Shown piece after piece: positions 34,687-42,874 of a DNA stretch of 64,000 bases; the first letter of the stretch is position 1, and each line of letters begins with the position of its first letter. The position numbers and the translations under genes are program-made. Source of the DNA: Firm-04 sp045628085 (lineage in GTDB: Bacteria > Bacillota > Clostridia > Oscillospirales > Ruminococcaceae). The notes under the pieces were generated by a model, which was given only the letters and a program-made list of their open reading frames with translations, ran no database searches and had not been told where the DNA came from. The stretch covers positions 22,455-86,454 of the forward strand of contig JAZQOZ010000148.1 in NCBI GenBank assembly GCA_045628085.1. Reading direction: 5' to 3'.

Positions 34687-35489
34687 TATCCTATGCTATA
34701 ATTCTTGATATCGTAGACTTCTATCATCGTATCAAAATCAAACAGCAGACAAACGCCTGCCAGACGAGAACCGTCGTAGTAGCGATAAATCGTTGTGTAA
34801 ACAGTCTGCGAACCGCTGTTGTCTTCCATCAGCCAAAGTTCACAGGTATAACGCTTTCCGCTGACACTCACCAAAGATGACTGTTCACAGGTAAAAATCA
34901 TCCCGTTATGGTCTTGTGTCCCAAAAAAGTATTCATTCAGCTTCGGTACATACGCCTCAGCATCTTCCTTCCATGACTTTCCGGATTTTTTCTGATAGCC
35001 GGCACTGCTTTTCCGGTAAGTGAAATGTTTCATAAACATCGAATTCTCAGAACCGGTTTTCACATCAAGAATATCCTCAACACCATTATGCGTGTAATCA
35101 TACTCTGACATGATATTCTGAAGATTCTGCTTTTCGTCAAACATATACATTGCAGCCTGAACCTGAATCGGCTGACCTGCGATCTCATCCGTTAAGGCGC
35201 GGGCATGATTGCCGGATCCTTCGATCGTTTCCTCGATGATCGCTTCTCCTTCTCGATAGTCAAAATGCAGATTCTGGAGAACGGCATGATAAAAATTACA
35301 TTTTCTGCCAAACAAGCCGATGCAGACGATCACTGCCAATACAATCAGAACAATGTATTTCACGGTTGGATGTCGTTTGGCTGACTTGGATTCCTCCGAA
35401 CCGCAATATGGAACGAATCCTTCCTCCGGTTTTTCATCTTCTTCCGGATGCGGAAGAACCGCAAGCGTGACCTTCTCGTTTTCGTCCAT
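34686..35489 (-). CDS. Unknown single-pass membrane protein, third gene of the oadB operon
   Basis: A 267-residue protein I do not recognise. A charged Pro/Glu-rich N-terminal tail (residues 1-38) is followed by one membrane helix at about residues 42-60 (YIVLIVLAVIVCIGLFG) and about 200 residues outside the membrane that look like a soluble beta-rich domain (SGKRYTCELWLMEDNSGSQ, YYDGSRLAGVCLLFDFDTM). The ATG overlaps the stop of the small oadG-like gene, so it is translationally coupled and belongs to the riboswitch-controlled operon. The function is unknown; an accessory to the OadB-like membrane protein is an inference. Confidence 0.75.
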   Translation of the reverse strand: MDENEKVTLAVLPHPEEDEKPEEGFVPYCGSEESKSAKRHPTVKYIVLIVLAVIVCIGLFGRKCNFYHAVLQNLHFDYREGEAIIEETIEGSGNHARALTDEIAGQPIQVQAAMYMFDEKQNLQNIMSEYDYTHNGVEDILDVKTGSENSMFMKHFTYRKSSAGYQKKSGKSWKEDAEAYVPKLNEYFFGTQDHNGMIFTCEQSSLVSVSGKRYTCELWLMEDNSGSQTVYTTIYRYYDGSRLAGVCLLFDFDTMIEVYDIKNYSIG

Positions 35490-35662
35490 CACGACTCCTT
35501 TTTCTGTTCGGAAGCATCTTCTTTTGCCGTCAGCTTATTTAACAGCATTGTCAGCAGCATGATAACACCGATCACAATAAAAATACCGAGCATACCCAGC
35601 CCCATATACCGCAGATTTTCTACAAAATTCATCGGCTCTATCGAAGCAGTCAGAAACATCAT
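35489..35662 (-). CDS. Small OadG-like membrane protein (decarboxylase gamma subunit type)
   Basis: A 57-residue protein with one membrane helix (LGMLGIFIVIGVIMLLTMLL) and a short charged tail (AKEDASEQKKES). Size, topology and position directly after oadB match the gamma subunit of sodium-pumping decarboxylases, which holds the alpha and beta subunits together. The start at 35662 is set by AAAGGAG seven bases upstream. Family assignment rests on context as much as sequence. Confidence 0.65.
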   Translation of the reverse strand: MMFLTASIEPMNFVENLRYMGLGMLGIFIVIGVIMLLTMLLNKLTAKEDASEQKKES

Positions 35663-35683
35663 CAAAGCACTCCTTTCGGTCAC

Positions 35684-36790
35684 TTACAGAAAGAAATTCA
35701 GGATCAGGCCGCCGGCGATGACCGAAGCGATCTGACCGGACACATTGACACCCGTTGCCTGCATCAGCAGGAAATTCGTCGGATCTTCTTTCAGAGCCAT
35801 TTTATGCACAACTCTGCCGGACATCGGGAAAGCGGAAATACCTGCCGCACCGATCATCGGATTGATTTTCTTTTTCAGGAACAGATTGAGGATCTTGGCA
35901 AAGATCACGCCGCCTGCCGTATCAAAGATAAATGCGACCAGACCGAGTCCGAGAATCAGGATCGTATCCCATTGCAGGAACTGTTCCGCCTGCATCTGCG
36001 ATGCGATCGTAATGCCGAGGAAGATCGTCACGAGATTGGCAAGAACTTTTTGTGCAGTTTCGGAAAGACTGTCCAGAACACCGCATTCACGAATCAGATT
36101 GCCGAACATCAGGAAACCGACAAGTGCAACCGATTCAGGCGCGATCAGACCTGCAATAATCGTGATGCAGATTGGGAACAGAATACGTGTGGTCTTGGAA
36201 ACCGGTTTCTGCGTATACTCCATGCGGATCATTCGTTCCTTCTTGGTTGTCAGCAGCTTGATGATCGGCGGCTGAATGATCGGAACAAGTGCCATATACG
36301 AATACGCTGCAACCATGATCGCACCGATATAGTTGGATTGCAGCTTCTGACCGACAACGATCGAGGTCGGCCCGTCTGCTGCACCGATGATTGCAACTGA
36401 AGCAGCATCCTTCAGATCAAAGAACATGGAAGCCGTGCAGAGCGTGAAGAAAATACCGAACTGTGCAGCCGCACCGAACAGCATCAGCAGCGGATTCGAC
36501 AGCAGCGGCCCGAAATCGATCATCGCGCCGATACCGATGAACAATATCAGCGGGAATAATTCATTTGCGATTCCGGCATAATACAGAATACTCAGCGGCC
36601 CTTCTGATAACCCCTGTGTCACTGCACCGGAAAGCGGCAGATTCACAAGGATCGCGCCGAATCCCATCGGGAGAAGGAGCGTCGGCTCCATATCCTTTTT
36701 CACCGCAAGATAGATCAGAATGCCGCCGATCAGCCACATCACGATCATTTTGGGTTCCAGATTGAGAAGATTTTGATACAAGACCTCCAT
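35684..36790 (-). CDS. oadB: Sodium ion-translocating decarboxylase beta subunit (OadB type), without neighbouring alpha subunit
   Basis: A 368-residue polytopic membrane protein of the OadB/MmdB/GcdB family. Family motifs are PLILFIGIGAMIDFGPLLSNP, AAIIGAADGPTSIVV (ion-path Asp), VGFLMFGNLIRECGVL and AAGISAFPMSGRVVHKMA. In known pumps, beta couples decarboxylation of carboxybiotin to export of sodium ions. Neither the carboxyltransferase alpha subunit nor a biotin carrier is next to it. Upstream is a manganese-type riboswitch with a terminator, so transcription is predicted to rise when manganese is high. AAAGGAAC precedes the ATG. Confidence 0.92.
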   Translation of the reverse strand: MEVLYQNLLNLEPKMIVMWLIGGILIYLAVKKDMEPTLLLPMGFGAILVNLPLSGAVTQGLSEGPLSILYYAGIANELFPLILFIGIGAMIDFGPLLSNPLLMLFGAAAQFGIFFTLCTASMFFDLKDAASVAIIGAADGPTSIVVGQKLQSNYIGAIMVAAYSYMALVPIIQPPIIKLLTTKKERMIRMEYTQKPVSKTTRILFPICITIIAGLIAPESVALVGFLMFGNLIRECGVLDSLSETAQKVLANLVTIFLGITIASQMQAEQFLQWDTILILGLGLVAFIFDTAGGVIFAKILNLFLKKKINPMIGAAGISAFPMSGRVVHKMALKEDPTNFLLMQATGVNVSGQIASVIAGGLILNFFL

Positions 36791-36819
36791 AATTCTGTTC
36801 CTTTCATGTCAAAAATAAG

Positions 36820-36875
36820 AATAAAAAAACAGACCTTTATCGCTCCGCAGTGATCTGACCGGGCGATAAAAGTCT
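36820..36875 (-). terminator. Riboswitch-controlled terminator upstream of oadB
   Basis: On the minus strand AGACTTTTATCGC (36875-36863) pairs with GCGATAAAGGTCT (36843-36831), a 13-bp stem with one G-U pair, followed by GTTTTTTTATT. The left arm is also the 3' side of the aptamer closing stem, so aptamer and terminator exclude each other. Confidence 0.85.
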
Positions 36876-36972
36876 TGCCGTTTGAGTTTCGTGCGGACAC
36901 TGAACGTGTCGGGCATGACGTCACGAACAACAATTTTCCTGCGAAAATTGCCGGCTACTCCCTTTTACCTCT
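36862..36972 (-). ncRNA. yybP-ykoY (manganese) riboswitch aptamer upstream of oadB
   Basis: The minus strand carries the class hallmarks: AAAAGGGAGTAGC at the 5' side (the GGGAGTAGC at 36962-36954), an internal GTGACGTCATGCCCGACACG region, and GGCAAGACTTTTATC at the 3' side (GGCAAGAC at 36879-36872). The closing stem pairs GGTAAAAG with CTTTTATC. This RNA class binds Mn2+ and usually controls Mn2+ export genes such as mntP and TerC-like proteins. Here it precedes oadB. Ligand binding should favour the aptamer and prevent the terminator, switching the operon on. Confidence 0.8.
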
Positions 36973-36975
36973 CAT

Positions 36976-37004
36976 AGTTTATCATATTTTCCGCTAAATG
37001 TCAA
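36976..37004 (-). promoter_or_regulatory. Promoter of the oadB operon
   Basis: On the minus strand TTGACA (37004-36999) and TAAACT (36981-36976) with a 17-base spacer, placing the transcript start just before the riboswitch. The 337-base gap 36791-37127 holds the terminator, aptamer, this promoter and the divergent recG promoter. Confidence 0.85.
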
Positions 37005-37050
37005 GCATTTTTTCAGAATCCGGTTCTTTTCTTTGATGCAGGGTTGATTC

Positions 37051-37079
37051 TTGACAGACATATTCAAATATGATATACT
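37051..37079 (+). promoter_or_regulatory. Promoter of recG
   Basis: TTGACA (37051-37056) and TATACT (37074-37079) with a 17-base spacer, divergent from the oadB promoter. Confidence 0.85.
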
Positions 37080-37127
37080 GAATCAGTGAAGCTGAATTTT
37101 ATTCTTAATATCCGAGGTCATATCATC

Positions 37128-39176
37128 ATGAATGAACTGTATCAGCCAATCGAAAGACTGACAGGAGTCGGCGAAAAGCGTGCCGTGAAATATCATAAAC
37201 TCGGCATTCATACGCCCTACGACCTGCTGTTTCATTTTCCGCGAACCTATATTGATTTTTCAAAGCCGATCATGATCGCAGATGCCGAAAACGGCATCCC
37301 CTGTGCTGTTCGCTGTACTGTTGTGCAGAAAATGGCCGTCGCTTTTGTCCGCAAGGGATTTTCAATATACCGTGTTCTGGTTACAGACGGCATATCCGAT
37401 ATGCTGCTCGTATTCTACAATACCCCTTTCATCTATCAGGTCATGAAAGCAGGCGAGGAATACTACGCTTACGGTAAAATAACGGGCGGATTTCTGCGCC
37501 GTGAAATGCAGGCACCGCAGGTTCAGAAGACAGACAGTGCGATGCTGCTTCAGCCTGTTTATCCCCAGACAACCGGTCTGACAAGTCCGATGATGCGCAC
37601 AAATATTCTGCGTGCGCTGACAATTCTCGAACAGCAGCCGATCGAAACACTTCCGTCCTCGCTCATGCAGGATTATCAACTCATGCCGCTGACAGCCGCA
37701 CTGCGAACTGTTCACAGACCGAATACGCCGGAAGAACTCGCAGCAGCACGGCATCGCCTTGCCTTCGAGGAACTATTGCAATTTCAGCTCGGAACACTGA
37801 TGCTGAAACAGAAAAGCATCGGACAAACGGCCGTTTCCATGTCTGCATCCACATCTATACAGGATTTTTATGATCATCTTCCTTTTACTTTGACAAATGC
37901 GCAGGATCGCGCAATCCATACCATTTGCAGAGATCTTTGCAGTGCAAAGCCAATGAACCGGCTCTTGCAGGGCGATGTCGGCAGCGGAAAAACTGCCGTT
38001 GCCGCTGCTGCTGCTGCTTTTACCGTAAAAAACGGAATGCAGACAGTCCTTATGGCTCCGACAGAAATCCTTGCACATCAGCATTTACAGACAATGACGG
38101 AATTTCTTTCACCGCTTGGGATTCAGCCGGTGCTTTTGACAGGCTCAACGAAAGCGAAAGAAAAACGCGAAATCAAAAAACAAATTGCTGACGGTACGGT
38201 CTCTGTAATTATCGGAACACACGCCGTCATTCAGAAAGATATTGCTTTTTCTGCACTCGGTCTGGTCATTACAGATGAACAGCACCGTTTCGGTGTTGCA
38301 CAGCGTGCTGCACTTGCAGAAAAAGGCGGCTGCCCGCATAAACTGGTTATGTCAGCTACACCGATTCCGCGCACACTGGCTCTGATCGTTTACGGTGATC
38401 TGGATATCACACTGCTCGATGAAATGCCGAAAGGCAGACTGCCCATCCAGACCTTTGCCGTAACCGGCGGATATCGGGAACGTGCATACGGGTTTATCCG
38501 CTCACATCTGGATTCCGGCGAACAGGCATATCTTGTCTGTGCGATGATCGAAGAATCTGATACGCTTGAAAATGTTCAGGCAGCGGAAACCTATGCCGAA
38601 ACATTGAAGCAAGGTGCATTTCGGGATTACCGGATCGGACTGCTGCACGGCAGAATGAAACCGGCTGAAAAAGAAACGGTCATGGCTGCAATGAAAGCGC
38701 ATGAAATAGACCTGCTCGTCTGTACAACTGTTGTCGAAGTCGGTGTTGATGTTCCGAATGCAACGATGATCCTGATTGAAAACGCAGACCGTTTCGGACT
38801 CGCACAGCTTCATCAGCTCCGCGGCAGAGTCGGCAGAGGAACTGCACAAAGCTATTGCATCCTTATAACAGACAGCAAAAATGAAGATGCACGCGATCGT
38901 TTGAAAATCATGAGCCGAACATCCAATGGCTTTGCGATTGCCGAGGAAGATCTCCGTTTACGCGGACCGGGTGACTTTTTCGGTCATGCACAGCACGGTA
39001 TGCCGCCGCTGATGCAGGCAGCGTTTTGCAGCAATATGCCGCTTGTTTCCGAAACACAAATGGCAGCAAAGCAGCTGCTCGAAGCAGATCCGGATCTAAG
39101 TCTTCCCGAGCATCGCGCACTGCGAACCGCAGTATTACAGTTGTTTGAGAAAAACGGTGAAAACGGTCTGAACTAA
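37128..39176 (+). CDS. recG: ATP-dependent DNA helicase RecG
   Basis: RecG remodels stalled forks and branched DNA. The 682-residue protein has an N-terminal wedge domain (OB fold, residues about 60-160) and a superfamily 2 helicase core: motif I GDVGSGKTAVAAAAA, motif Ia APTEILAHQH, motif II TDEQHRFGVAQR, motif III MSATPIPRTLA, motif VI LHQLRGRVGRG. The start at 37128 follows GAGGT; an in-frame ATG at 37086 has no ribosome site and lies very close to the promoter. Confidence 0.97.
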   Translation: MNELYQPIERLTGVGEKRAVKYHKLGIHTPYDLLFHFPRTYIDFSKPIMIADAENGIPCAVRCTVVQKMAVAFVRKGFSIYRVLVTDGISDMLLVFYNTPFIYQVMKAGEEYYAYGKITGGFLRREMQAPQVQKTDSAMLLQPVYPQTTGLTSPMMRTNILRALTILEQQPIETLPSSLMQDYQLMPLTAALRTVHRPNTPEELAAARHRLAFEELLQFQLGTLMLKQKSIGQTAVSMSASTSIQDFYDHLPFTLTNAQDRAIHTICRDLCSAKPMNRLLQGDVGSGKTAVAAAAAAFTVKNGMQTVLMAPTEILAHQHLQTMTEFLSPLGIQPVLLTGSTKAKEKREIKKQIADGTVSVIIGTHAVIQKDIAFSALGLVITDEQHRFGVAQRAALAEKGGCPHKLVMSATPIPRTLALIVYGDLDITLLDEMPKGRLPIQTFAVTGGYRERAYGFIRSHLDSGEQAYLVCAMIEESDTLENVQAAETYAETLKQGAFRDYRIGLLHGRMKPAEKETVMAAMKAHEIDLLVCTTVVEVGVDVPNATMILIENADRFGLAQLHQLRGRVGRGTAQSYCILITDSKNEDARDRLKIMSRTSNGFAIAEEDLRLRGPGDFFGHAQHGMPPLMQAAFCSNMPLVSETQMAAKQLLEADPDLSLPEHRALRTAVLQLFEKNGENGLN

Positions 39177-39286
39177 TTTGTCTTCACTCCCCTATCGCCA
39201 GATTTGTAACAGTTGCACTGTATTCAAACATTTTTTTAGTGTGTACTGTGCAATTAAACAAAACTCGACAAATTTCAATTTTTCTC

Positions 39287-39315
39287 TTGACATTTTCGAG
39301 TATTTGCGGTATAAT
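39287..39315 (+). promoter_or_regulatory. Promoter of the tRNA cluster
   Basis: Perfect TTGACA (39287-39292) and TATAAT (39310-39315) with a 17-base spacer, 48 bases before the first tRNA. Confidence 0.9.
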
Positions 39316-39362
39316 AACAAAGTCGTCTGACGGAAGCGCAGCACTTCCTGAGATGATGAAAT

Positions 39363-39437
39363 GGCCTGGTAGTTCAGTTGGTTTAGAACGCCGCCCTGTC
39401 ACGGCGGAGGTCGTGGGTTCGAGTCCCATCCAGGTCG
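39363..39437 (+). tRNA. tRNA-Asp (GTC)
   Basis: Cloverleaf with acceptor GGCCTGG/CCAGGTC, anticodon stem CCGCC/GGCGG and loop CTGTCAC (anticodon GTC at 39398-39400), T arm GTGGG-TTCGAGT-CCCAT. Discriminator G as expected for Asp. CCA is not encoded. Confidence 0.95.
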
Positions 39438-39440
39438 TAT

Positions 39441-39513
39441 GCCTCTTTAGCTCAGTAGGTAGAGCAGGGGACTGAAAATCCCCGTGTCGTTGGTTCGATT
39501 CCGACAGGAGGCA
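39441..39513 (+). tRNA. tRNA-Phe (GAA)
   Basis: Acceptor GCCTCTT/AGGAGGC with discriminator A, anticodon stem GGGGA/TCCCC and loop CTGAAAA (anticodon GAA), T arm GTTGG-TTCGATT-CCGAC. Three bases after tRNA-Asp. CCA is not encoded. Confidence 0.95.
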
Positions 39514-39520
39514 TTCAAAT

Positions 39521-39593
39521 GCGGATTTAGCTCATCTGGTAGAGCGCCACCTTGCCAAGGTGGAGGTAGCGGGTTCGAGCCCCGTAATCCGCT
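39521..39593 (+). tRNA. tRNA-Gly (GCC)
   Basis: Acceptor GCGGATT/AATCCGC, anticodon stem CCACC/GGTGG and loop TTGCCAA (anticodon GCC at 39554-39556), T arm GCGGG-TTCGAGC-CCCGT. Discriminator T as usual for bacterial Gly. CCA is not encoded. Confidence 0.95.
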
Positions 39594-39629
39594 TATCGCG
39601 GTTTGGAAATATCCTTATCGTGTAAATAA

Positions 39630-39658
39630 TCCGGAACTTTTCGTTCCGGATTTTTTTA
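39630..39658 (+). terminator. Terminator of the tRNA cluster
   Basis: TCCGGAAC (39630-39637) pairs with GTTCCGGA (39643-39650), followed by seven T. Confidence 0.92.
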
Positions 39659-39664
39659 TTGCCC

Positions 39665-40492
39665 TTATTCTTTCGGTTTGCATTGCAAAATGCCGAATGA
39701 TACTGTCGTGGTCAGAGAAGAAAGACTGTCGAGCTTTGCGATATCGCGCTCTGAAGTCTTATGGATATACGGTGTCATTGCAAATAATGCTTTCAGGTGT
39801 TCAGCAGGAACAGTGATCGAAGCTGTTACCCGTTCAAAATTCGTCAATACGAAGCCGTCAGGCGCAGTTTCGACAGGTTTGTTCTCATAAGGAACTTCAT
39901 AAACTGCCTGTTTCAGTTCCCAGAGATGCTTTTCAAGCGGAATCACGCGCAAAAGCATTCCATCCGGTTTGAGTATACGCCGAAATTCCTGCGGTTCACA
40001 GGGCGCAAATAAATTCAGAATACAATCACAGGATTGATCGGCAACCGGAATATGATTAACTGATGCAACCGCCCAGTGTGCATCCGGAATCCCCTGCTGT
40101 TTTGCACGAACCGCCGCAAACCGCAGAATATCCGGTGAAATATCAATTCCGCATAATGCCGCTTGCATACCGTTTTGACGCAGCATCGCCGTGACGGCAC
40201 AGGAATACCATCCCTCTCCGCAGCCGACATCCATGATCGCTGCCGGCTGCTGCTGCGCAATGATCTCGCATAGGCGGTCAAGCAATATTTTATAGTATCC
40301 TGCATTGAGGAACGTCTGACGCGCCTTCGCCATTTCAGCATCATCTCCGCGCTGACGGCGGCTTTGCCGCATAAGCAAATTGACATATCCGGATTTTGCA
40401 CGGTCAAAACAATGGCCTTTTTCACAAGCATAGCGTTTTTGCTCCGCTGTCAGATCACCGCTGCATATCGGACATATAAGATTCATATTCAT
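39665..40492 (-). CDS. rlmA: 23S rRNA (guanine) N1-methyltransferase, RlmA family
   Basis: A 275-residue methyltransferase of the RlmA(I)/RlmA(II) family, which methylates G745 or G748 of 23S rRNA; the RlmA(II) form affects tylosin-type macrolides. The N-terminal zinc finger is CPICSGDLTAEQKRYACEKG followed by HCFD. The methyltransferase core has IMDVGCGEGWYSCAV and the rRNA-loop motif LNLFAPCEPQEFRRILKPDG. AGGAG precedes the ATG. Which guanine is modified cannot be decided here. Confidence 0.92.
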   Translation of the reverse strand: MNMNLICPICSGDLTAEQKRYACEKGHCFDRAKSGYVNLLMRQSRRQRGDDAEMAKARQTFLNAGYYKILLDRLCEIIAQQQPAAIMDVGCGEGWYSCAVTAMLRQNGMQAALCGIDISPDILRFAAVRAKQQGIPDAHWAVASVNHIPVADQSCDCILNLFAPCEPQEFRRILKPDGMLLRVIPLEKHLWELKQAVYEVPYENKPVETAPDGFVLTNFERVTASITVPAEHLKALFAMTPYIHKTSERDIAKLDSLSSLTTTVSFGILQCKPKE

Positions 40493-40507
40493 TGTCAGCT
40501 CCTATCA

Positions 40508-40543
40508 TTGAAAAGCAGTACAGAGCATTTTCTGTACTGCTTT
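40508..40543 (-). terminator. Terminator of the lar operon
   Basis: AAAGCAGTACAGA (40512-40524) and TCTGTACTGCTTT (40531-40543) form a perfect 13-bp stem; on the minus strand it is followed by TTCAATG after a short T run. It separates larC from rlmA. Confidence 0.85.
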
Positions 40544-40562
40544 CCTATTTCATAATGTGTAT

Positions 40563-41807
40563 TTACTCCCTGCGCAGTTCATCCAGAACTTCACGCAGTG
40601 TCATATCATTTTCTTTTGCAATTTCGGCGATATCTTCATATTCCGGCTTGCATCTGGCAATACCGAATCCGGATACCGATTTTGACCTTACCGTTCCGAA
40701 ACGTGTCTTTTCTTCGGTGATCTGCCTTTCCAATACAGCCCTTTCACATAGATGCATCCGAATGCCGATGGTCGAAGTATGCCGGAATATCAGCCGCATC
40801 ATATCCGCCTTCTGTTCCAAGTCACACAGACATACAAGCAGAATACCGGGACGGCTTTTCTTCATCATAACAGGGACGGTAAACACCTCACGCGCTCCGG
40901 CTTCACGCAGAATCTCCTGCGCAAATCCAAGCTCCTCCCCTGTCATATCGTCTACATTGCAGATCAGTTCGGCAATCTGAGCAGATTCATTCTTCATCTC
41001 GCCCCAAAATGCGCGAACACAATTCAGCCGCTCGAACTGCTTTTTTCCAAATCCATATCCGATCTGCTCCGTCCGAATCATCGGCATCTGCCCAAAATCA
41101 TCTGCAAAATGTTTCAGAATCGCAGCACCGGTCGGTGTGCATAATTCTCCTTCTATACCGCTGCTGTAAATCGGAATATCACGAAGAAGATATGCCGCTG
41201 CCGGTGCGGGAACAGGAAGAATCCCATGCGCACACCGCACACTTCCGCTGCCGACATGAACCGGAGATACAATTACACGTTCCGGATGCAGCATTTCCAT
41301 CAGCAGACAAACGCTGACAATATCTGCGATCGCATCCAGTGTGCCGACCTCATGAAAATGGATATCCGAAACCGGAACGCCGTGTGCATGACTTTCTGCA
41401 TCTGCAAGCAGCTGATATACTGCGCAGGCATTTTCTTTTACGGATTCTGATACATTCAAATTCTGGATTTTTGAAAGCACATCCTGCAAAGATGAATGGC
41501 TGTGTCCGTGACTGTGTTCATGATGATGCTCAGAATCATGATGGCGGTCGTGATGATGATGCGCATGACTATGCACTGAATCATGCACATCTTCAGATAT
41601 CTCCTCCGTACCGTGGATACGGACGTTTACCTGTGTACCGCACACACCGAGCTGTGACACTGTTTCAGCGGATACTTTCACGCCGTCCAGTCCGATTGCA
41701 TTCATCTGTGCAAGAAAAGCATCAGGTTCAGGCAGAAGTGCAAGCAAAGCCGCAGTCAGCATATCCCCTGCCGCACCCATACTGCATTCAAGATAGAGTG
41801 TTTTCAT
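40563..41807 (-). CDS. larC: Nickel insertion protein LarC (nickel-pincer cofactor synthesis)
   Basis: LarC inserts nickel into the pincer nucleotide cofactor of lactate racemase-type enzymes, using CTP. The 414-residue protein begins YLECSMGAAGDMLTAALLAL, typical of the family, and has FHEVGTLDAIADIVSV and GIEGELCTPTGAAIL. A His-rich loop at about residues 90-118 (HHHHDRHHDSEHHHEHSHGH) is a likely metal-storage or delivery segment. In Lactobacillus plantarum this protein is made by a programmed frameshift (larC1/larC2); here it is one unbroken frame. It overlaps the end of larB and starts after GGAGG. Confidence 0.95.
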   Translation of the reverse strand: MKTLYLECSMGAAGDMLTAALLALLPEPDAFLAQMNAIGLDGVKVSAETVSQLGVCGTQVNVRIHGTEEISEDVHDSVHSHAHHHHDRHHDSEHHHEHSHGHSHSSLQDVLSKIQNLNVSESVKENACAVYQLLADAESHAHGVPVSDIHFHEVGTLDAIADIVSVCLLMEMLHPERVIVSPVHVGSGSVRCAHGILPVPAPAAAYLLRDIPIYSSGIEGELCTPTGAAILKHFADDFGQMPMIRTEQIGYGFGKKQFERLNCVRAFWGEMKNESAQIAELICNVDDMTGEELGFAQEILREAGAREVFTVPVMMKKSRPGILLVCLCDLEQKADMMRLIFRHTSTIGIRMHLCERAVLERQITEEKTRFGTVRSKSVSGFGIARCKPEYEDIAEIAKENDMTLREVLDELRRE

Positions 41808-42561
41808 GCGTTCCTCCGATATGATTGATCTGACTCGCCTGATAACCGGCACCAAATCCGTTGTCGATATTCACAACACTGACACCGCTTGCGCAGGAAT
41901 TGAGCATAGAAAGCAATGCAGATACGCCGCCGAATGATGCACCGTATCCGACGCTGGTCGGCACAGCGATCACAGGACAGTCAGCAAGACCGCCGATCAC
42001 GCTTGCAAGCGCACCTTCCATACCGGCAACCGCAACGATCACAGCCGCCGACATGATCTCATCAGTATGTGCAAGCAGTCTGTGCAGACCGGATACACCG
42101 ACATCATAGAGCCGAACAACACGGTTTCCGAGTGCTTCCGCAGTAAAAGCGGCTTCTTCGGCAACAGGCATATCACTTGTACCGCCGGAAGCGACAACGA
42201 TCGTTCCGTGTCCGGAAGGTTCCGGCATATCACCGATCAGACCGATCTGACCTGCCGCGTAATACTGAAAAGGTATTTCCGCAGCAATTTCGGCAGCCTT
42301 TTCGGAAGAAATCCGCGTGATCAGAATACGCTCCTGACCGTTTTCCTGCATAGCGCGAATGATCCCGATGATCTGCTCAGAAGTTTTGCCGGCTCCGTAG
42401 ATCACTTCCGGAATCCCCTGCCGCAAACCGCGATGCAAGTCGATTTTCGCGTAGCCGATATCAGCAAAAGGTGCTTGCTTCAAGCGCAGCAGTGCCTGTT
42501 CCGGTGAAACATCATGTTCCGCGACTGCCGACAGCAATTCTAAAATCTCTTGTTTATCCAT
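41788..42561 (-). CDS. larB: Pyridinium-3,5-biscarboxylic acid mononucleotide synthase LarB
   Basis: LarB carboxylates and hydrolyses nicotinic acid adenine dinucleotide in the first step of nickel-pincer synthesis. The 257-residue protein has the PurE-like core: EVIYGAGKTSEQIIGIIRAM, VVASGGTSDMPVAEEAAFTA, VAGMEGALASVIGGL and PVIAVPTSVGYGASFGGVSA. It overlaps the small membrane protein gene upstream by eight bases and larC downstream by 20 bases, so the operon is tightly coupled. Confidence 0.96.
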   Translation of the reverse strand: MDKQEILELLSAVAEHDVSPEQALLRLKQAPFADIGYAKIDLHRGLRQGIPEVIYGAGKTSEQIIGIIRAMQENGQERILITRISSEKAAEIAAEIPFQYYAAGQIGLIGDMPEPSGHGTIVVASGGTSDMPVAEEAAFTAEALGNRVVRLYDVGVSGLHRLLAHTDEIMSAAVIVAVAGMEGALASVIGGLADCPVIAVPTSVGYGASFGGVSALLSMLNSCASGVSVVNIDNGFGAGYQASQINHIGGTHENTLS

Positions 42562-42874
42562 TGTGTTTCTTCATCAGCACCGCATGAAGCGTTCCAAACG
42601 GATCTTTTATCAGTACGCTCACAAGCCAGATCACAAGTGCAAGCGCCGTCACTGAAAGACCGAGAATTGTCTGATCAAGCATTTCAGCAGACGATACATG
42701 AAAGATATCCGCACCGGAACTTAGATAGGAAGCAGCCGTATCCACAAACCACATCAGAGAAGCGCCCCAGAATATCAGACAAAGCAGCCCGATATTCAGT
42801 TTCCGTGCCTTGCTGTTCGTATACCATATAATAGTGGCGAAAATGGCTGCAAAAACCGTAATCAGCAAGGTCAT
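42554..42874 (-). CDS. Unknown small membrane protein within the lar operon (106 residues)
   Basis: A 106-residue protein with three predicted membrane segments (TLLITVFAAIFATIIWY, IGLLCLIFWGASLMWFVDTA, LSVTALALVIWLVSVLI). I do not recognise a family. The ATG overlaps the stop of the preceding membrane protein (ATGA) and its stop overlaps the larB start, so all four are translationally linked. AGAGGTG precedes the start. By position it may help nickel uptake, substrate transport or a membrane role for the cofactor pathway; none of this is shown. Confidence 0.8.
   Translation of the reverse strand: MTLLITVFAAIFATIIWYTNSKARKLNIGLLCLIFWGASLMWFVDTAASYLSSGADIFHVSSAEMLDQTILGLSVTALALVIWLVSVLIKDPFGTLHAVLMKKHNG

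Noticed and set aside
39363..39593. tRNA cluster as an integration site
   Set aside because: No integrase, direct repeat of a tRNA 3' end or island-like content is present on either side.
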